This document shows, in pieces, positions 43,886 through 53,293 of a DNA stretch of 64,000 nucleotides. Within the stretch, counting starts at the first letter, position 1, and each line of letters opens with the position of its first letter. The stretch lies in the NCBI RefSeq assembly GCF_013761245.1, contig NZ_JACDUT010000008.1:62001-126000 (forward strand), in the 5' to 3' direction. This stretch comes from Thermaerobacillus caldiproteolyticus. Its GTDB lineage: Bacteria; Bacillota; Bacilli; Bacillales; Anoxybacillaceae. The position numbers were made by a program, and so were the translations under genes. The notes under the pieces are model-generated. The model had not been told where the DNA came from and searched no databases. It saw nothing but the letters and a program-made list of their open reading frames with translations.

Positions 43886-45019
43886 CTATTTCTCTTGTTT
43901 CCTGCTTTCCGTCATCTGCTTCCACACCGAACCTTTCGCTTCCTCGCCACCTTCGATGCGTTCAATTGCCATTTTTACTTGCATGCTTACTTCAAACTCT
44001 GGATCGTTTTCTGCCGCTTTTAAGGCTGGGAGCGCTGATTCATCACCGACTTCATATAAAAACATAGCCGCACGCCAACGCACGAGTTTGCTTGGGTCTT
44101 TGAGCGCTTCGATCATTACCGGAGTTGCTTCAGGATCGCCAATATCGGACAAACAGTCACCGGCCGTACGGCGAACGGAAACAGCTTTATCCTTTAACGC
44201 CTCGTATAAATAAGGCAATACTTTTTTGCCGCCGATCATGCCTAAATAGGCGGTTGCCAAGCGGCGAATCGAAACTTTTTCATCTTTGAGCGCTTTGGCT
44301 AGTATCGGCAAATCTTCTTCTGTTGGCTCTGCCATTTGCTCTAGTGCGGCGTAGCGTTTTGTCCAATCCGGATTGTCTAACATTTCTTCTGTTACCTTAA
44401 CGCTTGTGCGCTTTTGCGTTTTTCCCTGCTCTCCGCGGCGAAACATTTGCACGATGCGTTCCAGCCGCTCCGGTGGATACGCAGCGGAAAGCTCTTCAAC
44501 GATTTCGTTGCCAATTTCTTCGAACGTACCGTAACGAACACCTTTTTCGACCCATTTTCGCTCCAGAACGACGTTTCCAGCATATTTTTGCGCTTCGATG
44601 ACGGCATCCATAAACGGCTTTGGCAAACCGACACGTCGCTCTTGTTCACCGTCCGTTAATTTCACTTGCATTGGCAAACCGTACAGCATTTGTACATATA
44701 CTTTCACTTCGCCAAAATGTTCGTTATGCTGCCGCTGTTCACCTTGAACGCGCTCTACATCTTCACCGAACACTTCACGCACTTTAGTTAAAATCTCTTT
44801 CCAGTCGTATTTTGGATTTCGTTCAATCGCTAAAAAATCAGCAACATGATAAATGCCTTTCACCCCATCAATTTTCATTAACTGCTGAATGATCGGGGGA
44901 GCGGTATGAACATTGTCCGGCTTATAATTATGGCTTGTGCCGAATGGAAGTTCTTCATCTAACAGCACTTTCATCGTATTAGGACTAGGTGTTGGTTCAA
45001 TTGATTGGATTCGCAACAT
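43886..45019 (-). CDS. ypgR: CvfC/YpgR-type protein: NifU-like N-domain plus HEAT repeats
   Basis: A 377-residue protein with two parts. Residues about 1-90 resemble the Nfu N-terminal domain (IEPTPSPNTMKVLLDEELPF and GVKGIYHVADFLAIERNP). After a middle region, about 210-360 is a run of HEAT-like repeats, for example LKDEKVSIRRLATAYLGMIG, LKDKAVSVRRTAGDCLSDIG and LKDPSKLVRWRAAMFLYEVG. This is the architecture of conserved virulence factor C in staphylococci and B. subtilis YpgR. Biochemical function is unknown. It follows the ABC-F gene by 17 bases and is probably co-transcribed with it. Confidence 0.9.
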   Translation of the reverse strand: MLRIQSIEPTPSPNTMKVLLDEELPFGTSHNYKPDNVHTAPPIIQQLMKIDGVKGIYHVADFLAIERNPKYDWKEILTKVREVFGEDVERVQGEQRQHNEHFGEVKVYVQMLYGLPMQVKLTDGEQERRVGLPKPFMDAVIEAQKYAGNVVLERKWVEKGVRYGTFEEIGNEIVEELSAAYPPERLERIVQMFRRGEQGKTQKRTSVKVTEEMLDNPDWTKRYAALEQMAEPTEEDLPILAKALKDEKVSIRRLATAYLGMIGGKKVLPYLYEALKDKAVSVRRTAGDCLSDIGDPEATPVMIEALKDPSKLVRWRAAMFLYEVGDESALPALKAAENDPEFEVSMQVKMAIERIEGGEEAKGSVWKQMTESRKQEK

Positions 45020-45036
45020 GTACCCCTCCTTCTTGC

Positions 45037-46938
45037 TTAAGATTGCAATGATTCAACAAGTTCAGATAGCTCCGCCCAGCGTTCAAGAAGCAAATCGAGT
45101 TCCGCTGTGAGTTTTTCGTGTTCGTTCGCTAGCTCTCGCACTTTTTCGTAGTCGCTAGCGTGTTTCTCCATTTCTTCGGTCAATTGCTGTAGTTTTGTTT
45201 CTAAAGCAGCAATTTTGTCTTCAATTTCTTCCCACTCTTTTTGCTCTTTAAAGCTAAGACGACGTTTCACTGTCTTTTTTGGCGCTGTCGCTTCTTTGGC
45301 CGGTGCCTTTTCTTGTTTTTGCATGGCTTGTTTAGCTATTTGTTTTTCTAAGTACGCAGAATATTCCCCAACATATGTTGCGATTTGTCCGTTCCCTTCA
45401 AAAATGAAGAGTTGCTCGGCGATTTTATCTAAAAAGTAGCGATCGTGAGACACCGTGATGACAACGCCAGGAAACGATTGTAAATAATCCTCAAGAACGG
45501 TCAATGTTTGCGTATCGAAATCGTTTGTCGGCTCATCCAGCAATAAAACATTTGGTTCTGTCATCAACAGCCGCAATAAATATAAGCGGCGCTTTTCTCC
45601 GCCTGACAGCTTACGAACCGGCGTGCCGTGCATGCTCATAGGAAAAAGAAAACGCTCCAGCAATTGCGCAGCTGAAATCGTGGCACCGCCGATCGTGCGA
45701 ACGGCTTCCCCTGCTTCGCGAACATATTCGATCACTCGCTGCTGCTCATTCATATCGATATGTTCTTGGGTATAGTAGGCGATTTTGACCGTTGGCCCGA
45801 TGTCAATGTCTCCCTCATCCGGTTGAATCCGTCCAGCCAACAAATTTAATAAAGTCGATTTTCCGCTTCCATTTGGTCCGACGATGCCGATTCGGTCCCC
45901 CGGTTTAATGAGAAAGCTAAACCGATGGAGAATCTTTTGATTTCCAAATGATTTGCTGACTTGCTTCAGCTCGATGACTTTTTTTCCAAGGCGGCTGCCC
46001 CCTAAAGCTATTTCTAAACTTGCTTTTTGTTCGACATGAAGCGATTTTTCCAGTTCTTCAAACCGCTCTAGGCGCGCTTTTTGCTTTGTTGTCCGTGCTT
46101 TGGCTCCCCGCTTCACCCAAGCGAGCTCGCGACGATATAAGTTTTGCCGCTTCGCTTCCGAAGCGCGCTCTTGCTCTTCCCGAATCGCTTTTGCTTCCAA
46201 AAAAGAAGCATAATTGCCTGTGTACGTGTAAAGAGTGCCGCGATCAAGCTCAAAAATGCGATTTGTGACACGATCTAAAAAATAACGATCGTGTGTGACA
46301 AATAGCACCGCTCCTTGATAGCGGGCCAAATATTCTTCCAACCAACGGATCGCTTCATAATCGAGATGGTTCGTCGGCTCATCTAAAATCAACAAATCCG
46401 GTGCTTCGATTAACGCTTGTGCCAGCGCGACGCGTCTCTTTTGTCCTCCTGATAGCTCCCCTATCCGTTTCGTCATATCATCGATGCCGAGTTTCGTCAA
46501 AATCGCCTTCGCATTGGCATTTGCCTCCCAAGCGTTCATCGCATCCATTTGTTGTTGACAGAAAAACAGACGCTCTTGTCTTTTTTCATCAAGCGGATGC
46601 TTTGTGAGCTCTGCGAGCGCCAACTCGTAATCGCGCAATAAGCGAATAAGCGGTGTATCGCGATGAAATACTTGTTCAAGCACAGTGAAATGCTCTTGAA
46701 AATCCGGATGCTGCGACAAATAGCCAATCGTATAGTCTTTGGAATGAGTGATTTGTCCTTCATCAGCCGCCTCCGCACCGGCAATGATTTTTAATAACGT
46801 CGATTTTCCGGTGCCGTTGATGCCAATGATGCCGATGCGTTCCTGTTCTTTAATCGTAAATGAAAGATGGCGAAACAGCGTCTTTTCTCCATAGCTTTTT
46901 CCAAGGTTTTCAACGGTTAACATCTTCATCGTGACCAT
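45037..46938 (-). CDS. yfmR: ABC-F family ATPase (Uup/YfmR type)
   Basis: A 633-residue soluble protein with two ABC domains and no membrane part. Walker A motifs are GINGTGKST and GPNGSGKST; signatures are LSGGQKRRVALAQ and LSGGEKRRLYLL; Walker B motifs LLILDEPTNHLD and VLLLDEPTNDFD. The P-site tRNA-interaction linker lies between, and the last ~75 residues form a Lys/Glu-rich coiled coil as in Uup and YfmR. ABC-F proteins bind the ribosomal E site and relieve stalling. The exact start among three ATGs (46938, 46929, 46923) is uncertain; all overlap the 3' end of ypgQ. Confidence 0.92.
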   Translation of the reverse strand: MVTMKMLTVENLGKSYGEKTLFRHLSFTIKEQERIGIIGINGTGKSTLLKIIAGAEAADEGQITHSKDYTIGYLSQHPDFQEHFTVLEQVFHRDTPLIRLLRDYELALAELTKHPLDEKRQERLFFCQQQMDAMNAWEANANAKAILTKLGIDDMTKRIGELSGGQKRRVALAQALIEAPDLLILDEPTNHLDYEAIRWLEEYLARYQGAVLFVTHDRYFLDRVTNRIFELDRGTLYTYTGNYASFLEAKAIREEQERASEAKRQNLYRRELAWVKRGAKARTTKQKARLERFEELEKSLHVEQKASLEIALGGSRLGKKVIELKQVSKSFGNQKILHRFSFLIKPGDRIGIVGPNGSGKSTLLNLLAGRIQPDEGDIDIGPTVKIAYYTQEHIDMNEQQRVIEYVREAGEAVRTIGGATISAAQLLERFLFPMSMHGTPVRKLSGGEKRRLYLLRLLMTEPNVLLLDEPTNDFDTQTLTVLEDYLQSFPGVVITVSHDRYFLDKIAEQLFIFEGNGQIATYVGEYSAYLEKQIAKQAMQKQEKAPAKEATAPKKTVKRRLSFKEQKEWEEIEDKIAALETKLQQLTEEMEKHASDYEKVRELANEHEKLTAELDLLLERWAELSELVESLQS

Positions 46939-47572
46939 CCCACTCTCGATAAAACTGTTGTAAAAACTGCTCCATAAATCGATGGCGCTCCATTGCCAGT
47001 TTCCTAGCGCTTTTTGTATTCATCAGATCTTTTAGCTTCAGCAATTTTTCGTAAAAGTGATGGAGCGCCGTACTGCGGCCATAACGATATTCTTCTTTTG
47101 TCATCGTTTCACGAACAGGAATCGCCGGATCATACATGGAATGTCCGCGGCTGCCTGCATACATAAACGTGCGCGCAATTCCGATCGCTCCAAGCGCATC
47201 AAGGCGGTCAGCATCTTGGACGACCATTCCTTCCTGCGTAAGCGGCTTTTTCCCGTGCCCGCCTTTATAAGAAACGGTAGAAATGGCTTCGATTATTTGC
47301 TCGATTTCGTCCGTTGATAAAGGCAGCTGGGTAAGCCACGCTCTCACCGTCGCCATTCCTTTTTCTTCGCTTCCGGCAATTTTTTCATCGGCGATATCAT
47401 GAAGAAGTGCAGCCATTTCCACGATAAATGGGTCCGCTCCTTCTTGTGTCGCAAGCATTAGACTCAGGCGCCGAACGCGCTTGATATGCCACCAATCATG
47501 ACCGCTTGTGTCATGTTCCAATAGCATTTTCACATAGTCCGCTGTCCGTTGAATACATTCTTGTTTGTTCAT
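46910..47572 (-). CDS. ypgQ: HD-domain phosphohydrolase (YpgQ)
   Basis: A 220-residue HD-superfamily metal-dependent phosphohydrolase. Metal ligands are seen in HDTSGHDWWHIKRVRRL, AALLHDIADEK (the HD pair) and VQDADRLDALGAIG. B. subtilis YpgQ is reported as a (d)NTP pyrophosphohydrolase; the substrate here is inferred from that. I start at the ATG 47572 behind GGAAGGGATTGT and drop 32 upstream residues that lack a ribosome binding site. The gene overlaps the ABC-F gene by 20-30 bases. Confidence 0.9.
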   Translation of the reverse strand: MNKQECIQRTADYVKMLLEHDTSGHDWWHIKRVRRLSLMLATQEGADPFIVEMAALLHDIADEKIAGSEEKGMATVRAWLTQLPLSTDEIEQIIEAISTVSYKGGHGKKPLTQEGMVVQDADRLDALGAIGIARTFMYAGSRGHSMYDPAIPVRETMTKEEYRYGRSTALHHFYEKLLKLKDLMNTKSARKLAMERHRFMEQFLQQFYREWDGHDEDVNR

Positions 47573-47690
47573 ACAATCCCTTCCGTTTAGAAAAATGGAA
47601 ACGCTCTGCCTACTCGCAACAATCACATGTTCTTTCTTTCCGTTTGAAGAAGAAAGAAGATTCGGCACAAGAAAGCTAGCCTTGTGTCAC

Positions 47691-47724
47691 AAAAAACCGT
47701 CCTTCCTAAGCGGAAAGACAGTTT
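47691..47724 (-). terminator. Terminator after bsaA
   Basis: On the minus strand ACTGTCTTTCC and GGAAGGACGGT can pair along 11 positions using G-U pairs, with a GCTTA loop and a TTTTTT run. The G-U pairs make it a one-way (minus strand) terminator. Confidence 0.8.
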
Positions 47725-47730
47725 CTATCG

Positions 47731-48213
47731 CTACGCGTTCAACAGTTTTTCAATTTCGGCTTTTAAATCGCTCGGCTTCGTTTTTGGCGCAAACCGTTCA
47801 ACAACGTTCCCGTATCGATCGACTAAAAATTTTGTGAAATTCCATTTAATCGCTTTCGTTCCAAAAATACCCGGCGCTTTTTCTGTTAAATATACGAAAA
47901 GCGGGTGTGCATGTTCTCCGTTGACATCCACCTTCGCAAACATCGGAAACGTCACACCGTAATTCACTTGACAAAACTGTTCGATTTCTTGCTCTGTTCC
48001 CGGTTCTTGTTGGCCAAATTGATTGCAAGGAAATCCAAGCACAACAAACCCGTGATCACGATATTGTTCATACAGTTCTTGAAGTTCCTTATATTGTGGA
48101 GTAAATCCGCATTTGCTTGCTGTATTGACGATCAATAGCACCTTTCCTTTGTAGTCCGCTAACGATTTCTCCTCGCCACGAATCGTTTTGACAGTAAAAT
48201 CATAAATGCTCAT
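47731..48213 (-). CDS. bsaA: Glutathione peroxidase-family thiol peroxidase BsaA
   Basis: A 160-residue glutathione peroxidase homologue with a peroxidatic Cys35 in [15 protein letters not shown] in place of selenocysteine, and the active-site partners Gln in [12 protein letters not shown] and Trp in [12 protein letters not shown]. Bacterial members normally use thioredoxin. I start at the ATG 48213 ([10 protein letters not shown]), eight bases after AGAGG; GTG and ATG codons just upstream are too close to the SD. Monocistronic, with a strong terminator. Confidence 0.93.
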   Translation of the reverse strand: MSIYDFTVKTIRGEEKSLADYKGKVLLIVNTASKCGFTPQYKELQELYEQYRDHGFVVLGFPCNQFGQQEPGTEQEIEQFCQVNYGVTFPMFAKVDVNGEHAHPLFVYLTEKAPGIFGTKAIKWNFTKFLVDRYGNVVERFAPKTKPSDLKAEIEKLLNA

Positions 48214-48273
48214 CATTCTCACCTCTCTTTTTCATCATAAGAAATTTTCCGGCGTTTTTCCACTTCGGCGCTT

Positions 48274-48801
48274 TTACATCCCGTAAAATGGTTGAAGCTG
48301 TTGAAGCGATTTAAGCATGTACGGAACCATTGCCTGTAAATCAGTGACATTCTCTTCATGAATCAGTCGGCCGAATTCGATTGTAATTTCATTATCGTAC
48401 GCTTCTGTTTTGCTTTTATAATCACGCCGTAACGTTTGGCGAATAAGGCGGTTAGCTCCCCAAATGCCTAACAATGTATCTTCGATGAGCGGACATGTTG
48501 TTTCAATTTGCTGTATCGGCATATAAAACGTAATTGTTAACATACAGCCCGGCTTAGTTAGGTTTTGCTGAAGCAACTCTCCGGCAATTTGTTCTAATTT
48601 TGTTTGTAACGTTACTGTGCATAGAACGCCTGTCTCTTCGCTCTCCTGCAATCGAAACGTAATGTGATACGTCCGCGAAAAATGAGCCAAGTCGACAAAA
48701 TCGTGACGATCGGTGATAACAATGGTTCCATCTAGATCAAGATCGTAAATCGCTCCTTCGAGTACAGTTTTTAAATTATCAAATACGGTTGGGTCAAACA
48801 T
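48274..48801 (-). CDS. Conserved hypothetical protein, 175 aa
   Basis: A 175-residue protein with alternating hydrophobic strands (LDLDGTIVITDRHDFVDLAH, PGCMLTITFYMPIQQIE) suggesting a compact alpha/beta cytoplasmic fold. No signal, membrane helix or catalytic motif is visible, and I do not recognise the family. The ATG at 48801 follows GGGGGGAG and lies 17 bases after the fhs stop, so it is probably co-transcribed with fhs. The 12 upstream codons that are open overlap fhs and are not needed. Confidence 0.8.
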   Translation of the reverse strand: MFDPTVFDNLKTVLEGAIYDLDLDGTIVITDRHDFVDLAHFSRTYHITFRLQESEETGVLCTVTLQTKLEQIAGELLQQNLTKPGCMLTITFYMPIQQIETTCPLIEDTLLGIWGANRLIRQTLRRDYKSKTEAYDNEITIEFGRLIHEENVTDLQAMVPYMLKSLQQLQPFYGM

Positions 48802-48817
48802 ACACTCCCCCCTTTTT

Positions 48818-50506
48818 CTAAAACAGTCCGATCGCATTTCCGTTTTCGTCTACATCCATACGTAGCGCGGCTGGTCGTTTCGGTAACCCCGGCATCGTCA
48901 TGACATCACCGGTTAACGCGACAAGAAAACCTGCTCCAATCGATGGTTTTAATTCGCGTACCGTAATCGTAAAATCGGTCGGTCGGCCAAGCTTTGTCGG
49001 GTCGTCAGAAAGAGAATATTGCGTTTTGGCCATGCAGATTGGTAAATGACCCCATCCGAGCATCTCAAGCTGGGTCATTTGTTTTTTCGCTTTTGGCGAA
49101 AATTCTACGTCCTTCGCTCCGTAGACGATTTGTGCGATCTTGCGAATCTTGTCGGGAATCGGTTCGTTGACATCATATAAAGGTGTGAACTTGCTATTGC
49201 CGCTTTCCATTGCGTCAAGCACTTTTTTCGCTAAATCAAGTCCACCTTCTCCGCCTTTTTCCCATACTTCTGCTAATGCGACCGGATAGCCGTGTTTTTC
49301 ACAAAAATTTGTAAGCGTTTTAATTTCTTGTTCTGTATCTGTTATAAAGCGATTGATCGCCACAACAAACGGCAATCCAAATGCTTGAATCGTTTCAATG
49401 TGCTTTTGTAAATTCGCCAATCCTGCGCGTAACGCCTCTGCATTCTCTATATGTAAATGTTCCTTTTCCACTCCACCATGCATTTTTAAGGCGCGAATGG
49501 TGGCGACAATAACAACCACTTCCGGCTTGATTTGTGAAAAACGCGTTTTAATATGTAAAAACTTTTCCGCTCCTAAATCAGCGCCAAACCCTGCTTCTGT
49601 CACAACGTAGTCACCGAGCTTTTGTGCCATTTTCGTCGCAATAACGCTATTGCAGCCATGTGCGATATTGGCAAACGGACCGCCATGCACAAGCGCCGGT
49701 GTATGTTCGACCGTTTGGACAAGATTCGGTTTGAACGCATCTTTTAATAAAAGCGTTAATGCCCCTTCAACACCTAAATCTCTTACCGTCACTGGCTGCT
49801 TGTCTACATTGTACGCAACAACAATGCGGGCAAGACGCTGTTTTAAATCTTGTAGATCACTCGCCAAACAAAAAACAGCCATGATTTCCGATGCAACGGT
49901 AATATCAAATCCGTCCTCCCGCGGCACACCTTGTGCCGGTCCTCCCAAACCGACAACGACGTGACGCAGTGCCCGATCGTTTAAGTCAACAACACGTTTC
50001 CAAACGATGCGGCGTGGGTCAATCCGCAATTCATTGCCATGGTGAATGTGGTTATCGATAAAGGCCGCTAAAGCGTTATTGGCAGCCGTAATCGCATGCA
50101 AGTCTCCCGTAAAGTGAAGGTTAATTTCGTCCATCGGCAGCACCTGTGAATAGCCGCCGCCCGTCGCTCCGCCCTTGACTCCCATCGTCGGTCCAAGCGA
50201 GGGCTCACGCATGGCCACAATCGCTTTTTTACCAAGGCGATGGAGAGCCTGTCCTAATCCTACCGTAACTGTTGATTTTCCTTCTCCTGCCGGCGTTGGG
50301 TTGATAGATGTGACTAAAATGACTTTCCCATCAGGCTTCGTTGCAAGCCGCTTCATGATGTTTAAGGAGAGTTTCGCCTTATAATGACCGTACGGTTCCC
50401 ATTCTTCCTCTAAAAGTCCAAGATCACCAGCGATGTCTTCAATTCGTTTCAACTTTGTTTGTTGTGCGATTTCTAAGTCAGTTTTCCCATTTGCCGTCAC
50501 TGTCAT
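48818..50506 (-). CDS. fhs: Formate-tetrahydrofolate ligase
   Basis: A 562-residue enzyme that joins formate and tetrahydrofolate with ATP to give 10-formyl-THF. The nucleotide-binding loop is [40 protein letters not shown] and the [17 protein letters not shown] region are signatures. Length is normal for the family. GGAGG lies before the ATG. It is divergent from metA across a 130-base region with a shared promoter zone; a folate/one-carbon link to methionine makes the pairing sensible. Confidence 0.97.
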   Translation of the reverse strand: MTVTANGKTDLEIAQQTKLKRIEDIAGDLGLLEEEWEPYGHYKAKLSLNIMKRLATKPDGKVILVTSINPTPAGEGKSTVTVGLGQALHRLGKKAIVAMREPSLGPTMGVKGGATGGGYSQVLPMDEINLHFTGDLHAITAANNALAAFIDNHIHHGNELRIDPRRIVWKRVVDLNDRALRHVVVGLGGPAQGVPREDGFDITVASEIMAVFCLASDLQDLKQRLARIVVAYNVDKQPVTVRDLGVEGALTLLLKDAFKPNLVQTVEHTPALVHGGPFANIAHGCNSVIATKMAQKLGDYVVTEAGFGADLGAEKFLHIKTRFSQIKPEVVVIVATIRALKMHGGVEKEHLHIENAEALRAGLANLQKHIETIQAFGLPFVVAINRFITDTEQEIKTLTNFCEKHGYPVALAEVWEKGGEGGLDLAKKVLDAMESGNSKFTPLYDVNEPIPDKIRKIAQIVYGAKDVEFSPKAKKQMTQLEMLGWGHLPICMAKTQYSLSDDPTKLGRPTDFTITVRELKPSIGAGFLVALTGDVMTMPGLPKRPAALRMDVDENGNAIGLF

Positions 50507-50579
50507 TGCTTTTCCTCCACTATAAATAAAAAACTGAATATATTTATTGTACCATTCGTATCGTCCGAAAAAAAATTCG

Positions 50580-50608
50580 TTGAATAAAATTTATAATATT
50601 TTTATAAT
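50580..50608 (+). promoter_or_regulatory. Sigma-A promoter of metA
   Basis: TTGAAT (50580-50585), a 17-bp spacer and TATAAT (50603-50608) form a good housekeeping promoter 40 bases before the metA start. The leader is too short for an S-box (SAM) or T-box element. Confidence 0.75.
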
Positions 50609-50647
50609 TGAATTATTTAAAAAATAAAGGAATGGAGGATGAGACCG

Positions 50648-51556
50648 TTGCCAATTAATATTCCAAAAAATCTCCCTGCCAAAGAAATACTAGAACAAGA
50701 AAATATTTTCGTTATGGATGAAGAGCGGGCGTATTCTCAAGACATCCGTCCGTTAAATATAGTCATTTTGAATTTAATGCCGCAAAAAGAAAAGGCGGAA
50801 ACACAATTATTGCGTCTGCTAGGGAACTCTCCGCTTCAAGTAAACATCACCTTTTTGCGTCCAGAAACTCATGAAGCAAAAACGACAAGCAAACACCATC
50901 TTGAACAGTTTTATACGACATTTCCTTATATTCGTCATCGTAAGTTTGACGGAATGATTATTACAGGGGCGCCTGTCGAGCATTTGCCATTTGAACAGGT
51001 TACATATTGGAACGAACTAGCGGATATTATGGAATGGACAAAAACCCATGTCACTTCTACCTTGCACATTTGTTGGGGGGCACAAGCGGGGCTTTACTAT
51101 CATTACGGCATTCCGAAATATATGTTGCCGCAAAAATGCTTCGGCATTTTTGAACATTCGTTAGAAGTAAAAAATGTAAAATTGTTACGTGGATTTGATG
51201 ATGTGTTCCGCATTCCACATTCGCGCCATACTGATGTACTGCGCGAAGATATCGAACAAGTTCCCGATTTAACGATTTTATCTGTTTCTGAGAAAGCCGG
51301 AGTTTGTCTAGTAGCCTCTAACGACGGGAAGCAAATCTTTTTAACCGGCCATCCTGAATACGATGCGACTACATTAAAAGAAGAATACGAGCGCGACTTA
51401 GCGAAAGGACTGCCGATCCAAATGCCGGAATCATACTTCCCTAATGATGATCCGACAAAAGCGCCGTTGAACACTTGGCGGTCTCACGCGAATCTATTAT
51501 TTGTGAACTGGCTCAACTATTACGTCTATCAAGAAACACCGTATATTTGGGAATAA
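50648..51556 (+). CDS. metA: Homoserine O-acetyltransferase (MetA family)
   Basis: A MetA-fold homoserine transacylase of 302 residues that activates homoserine for methionine synthesis. I start at the TTG 50648 ([20 protein letters not shown]), nine bases after GGAGG; the ATG at 50639 touches the SD. With this start the nucleophile is Cys142 ([10 protein letters not shown]) and the acyl-CoA selectivity residue is Glu111 (GAPVEHLPF). Glu at 111 goes with acetyl-CoA and Gly with succinyl-CoA in characterised MetA proteins, so acetylation is predicted. LTGHPEYD carries the catalytic His and Glu. Confidence 0.95.
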   Translation: MPINIPKNLPAKEILEQENIFVMDEERAYSQDIRPLNIVILNLMPQKEKAETQLLRLLGNSPLQVNITFLRPETHEAKTTSKHHLEQFYTTFPYIRHRKFDGMIITGAPVEHLPFEQVTYWNELADIMEWTKTHVTSTLHICWGAQAGLYYHYGIPKYMLPQKCFGIFEHSLEVKNVKLLRGFDDVFRIPHSRHTDVLREDIEQVPDLTILSVSEKAGVCLVASNDGKQIFLTGHPEYDATTLKEEYERDLAKGLPIQMPESYFPNDDPTKAPLNTWRSHANLLFVNWLNYYVYQETPYIWE

Positions 51557-51673
51557 ATATATTCTGTTTTCTTTAAAATAATTTAATTTGAATAGAACGC
51601 CTATAAAATCAACGTCTTTCCACTTATTCCTCCTAACATTTTTATTGATTTCAACTCATTTTTATTTGTGGTC

Positions 51674-51706
51674 AAGAAGGCGGAACTCCCACTCCGCCTT
51701 CTTTTT
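51674..51706 (+). terminator. Terminator after metA
   Basis: AGAAGGCGGA (51675-51684) and TCCGCCTTCT (51693-51702) form a perfect GC-rich stem followed by TTTTT. Confidence 0.9.
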
Positions 51707-52673
51707 AGGTTCTTCAGATTATATAGGAACATATTTGTGTAGAGAATGATAATAAAACCGCCTAAATCCCCATTAATAGAAAGTTTATTCAGGTAAGCTG
51801 GCATATCCCCCCTTTCCATTAACGAATTTGATAGCCTCAAACCATATGCTTTAAACAAATAGAAGAATAGAAGAAGTAACCAACCATCATTGGAAGGTTA
51901 GGGTATATCATTACAATGCGTTCAGTAATAAAGCGAACAAAGGCAATCCAGCAGCTATCGTAAATAGAGATAGTCTAACTGAAAAAAATGCAAGAAATAG
52001 CTCAACAAGTAAGGTTTAATGAGACTGCTTTCCCATAAAATCAGATAAAGCCGATATTCGTTACTTGACTCTATCATTCTCCTTGTTTAACTTTCCGTCA
52101 CCTCTTTGTCTCATCCTCGTTGCTGTTCTGTTGCCATTCATCCATACCTTAATTCATCACTTCTAGCTTATTTATCATTTTATACTCTATTGTTAGCAAT
52201 ATATCTTTTTTTCGTGACATCTCTGCCTTTACGCTTTTGCTTCCACTTGTTTTAGCAGGATGTCTTCAACGTTTTTATTTTTGGTAATTTTTACTTTTCT
52301 ATTCTAAATGTCCATTCAATTATCTTTTTTGGACAATGCTTCCGACAATTTCTTTTGAATTTCCCCTACACCCAACACATAAAATGAGTATAATTAATAC
52401 AGGAGAAAAACAAAGAGAATCATTTTCTGTTTGAGCTTCTCCCCTTCTATCGTCATGTATTTCTTTCTATTTATTCGGTTTGATACACTAACTCCCTTCG
52501 CCTAGGTTGGTCAAGCCCATACTTTTATCCCGTTGTGAAGAAATTTGCCTAATGCTTCGTCTATCCCCAAAACTTTCTTTTTCCTCGACAAAAAAAGTCA
52601 AAGGGTTCGACAGCGGGAAGAACGAAAAAGAGAATATGGAGAAACTTACGCAACTAGAAAGGATGAAGGACAA
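51707..52673. other. Gene-poor AT-rich interval
   Basis: Nearly 1 kb between the metA terminator and a small gene at 52674. The open frames on both strands are short, T- or S-rich and lack ribosome binding sites. I see no RNA gene, repeat or recognisable relic. Confidence 0.45.
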
Positions 52674-52802
52674 GTGAGAGCAGAACGAAGAAAGCAATGG
52701 AAAACTCATTGGCGAAAGTATAAACATTTGTATAAAGGTTCGCGAATGGAGCGGCGCAACAAATGGCGGCATAAATGGGAAGAAAAATATGTAGCCAGTT
52801 AA
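52674..52802 (+). CDS. Small basic tryptophan-rich protein, 42 aa
   Basis: A GTG at 52674 preceded by GAAAGGATGAAGGA opens 42 codons: MRAERRKQWKTHWRKYKHLY, then KGSRMERRNKWRHKWEEKYV. About half of the residues are Arg, Lys or His, and Trp/Tyr recur every three to five positions, giving an aromatic-basic helix. A perfect terminator follows the stop by 20 bases, which supports a real transcription unit. The same frame is open about 43 codons farther upstream, so a longer product is possible. Nucleic-acid or membrane binding is a guess. Confidence 0.55.
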   Translation: MRAERRKQWKTHWRKYKHLYKGSRMERRNKWRHKWEEKYVAS

Positions 52803-52821
52803 GCTAAAAATTTATGAATCG

Positions 52822-52855
52822 AAAAAAAACCTTGGTTTCATACCAAGGTTTTTTT
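52822..52855. terminator. Strong terminator after the small basic ORF
   Basis: AACCTTGGT (52828-52836) and ACCAAGGTT (52842-52850) form a perfect stem, with seven or more A before and T after, so it works in both directions. Confidence 0.9.
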
Positions 52856-52966
52856 CGTTTTTCGACAGGTATCTTTCTCATTTTGTTGTTTCCCTACAGC
52901 TGTCCAGCGCATCTCTTATCCCTTTATCATACATACGATAGCTTCGGCATAGGAGGTGAGTACAAG

Positions 52967-53054
52967 ATGAGTTATAGCTGGTAACCGTTTTTCATTGATT
53001 GTTGTGTTGTTTATTTTATTAATTATCGTTCGTTGGATACGGCTATTAATGTAG
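52967..53054 (+). pseudogene. YjcZ-family sporulation protein with a frameshift
   Basis: AGGAGGTGAGTACAAG, an excellent ribosome binding site, precedes ATG at 52967, but the frame ends after five codons (MSYSW). Dropping one base near 52980 gives GNRFSLIVVLFILLIIVRWI and a stop at 53054. MSY...G..F.LIVVLFILLIIV is the hallmark of the tiny YjcZ-type membrane proteins made during Bacillus sporulation. So this is either a recent loss or a single-base sequence error. Confidence 0.8.
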
Positions 53055-53195
53055 GAAATAGAAATCAAACATAGGGAACTGTCTTCATCAAAACAACTCT
53101 TTTTTAAAAGAAAATCGCTCAACCGGTTTGCTTCTTGAACAAGCATTGCTGCAACACTTACGCAAGGCAGGTTGGGAGCAAACTATCCCTCTACG

Positions 53196-53249
53196 AAGTG
53201 TAAGTACTTCTATGGGAAGAAACATTTGCACTTACGCTTTTCTTATTTT
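53196..53249 (+). terminator. Possible terminator
   Basis: AAGTGTAAGT (53196-53205) pairs with ACTTACGCTT (53230-53239) through ten positions with one G-U, followed by TTCTTATTTT. CACTTACGC also occurs once more near 53157. It may end the yjcZ-like transcript. Confidence 0.45.
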
Positions 53250-53293
53250 AGTTTATGCAAGAAGCCGCTGTTGTGCGCATACACCCTAAGTTG

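Noticed and set aside
50507-50647. SAM (S-box) riboswitch before metA
   Set aside because: The leader between the promoter and the start is only about 35 bases, too short for the element.
51601-51858. 85-codon minus-strand frame after metA
   Set aside because: It spans the metA terminator and has no ribosome binding site.
52488-52772. 94-codon minus-strand Phe/Ser-rich frame
   Set aside because: It is the shadow of the small basic plus-strand gene.
52916-53146. 76-codon minus-strand frame opposite the YjcZ-like gene
   Set aside because: Antisense to a recognisable gene remnant with a perfect SD; no ribosome binding site of its own.
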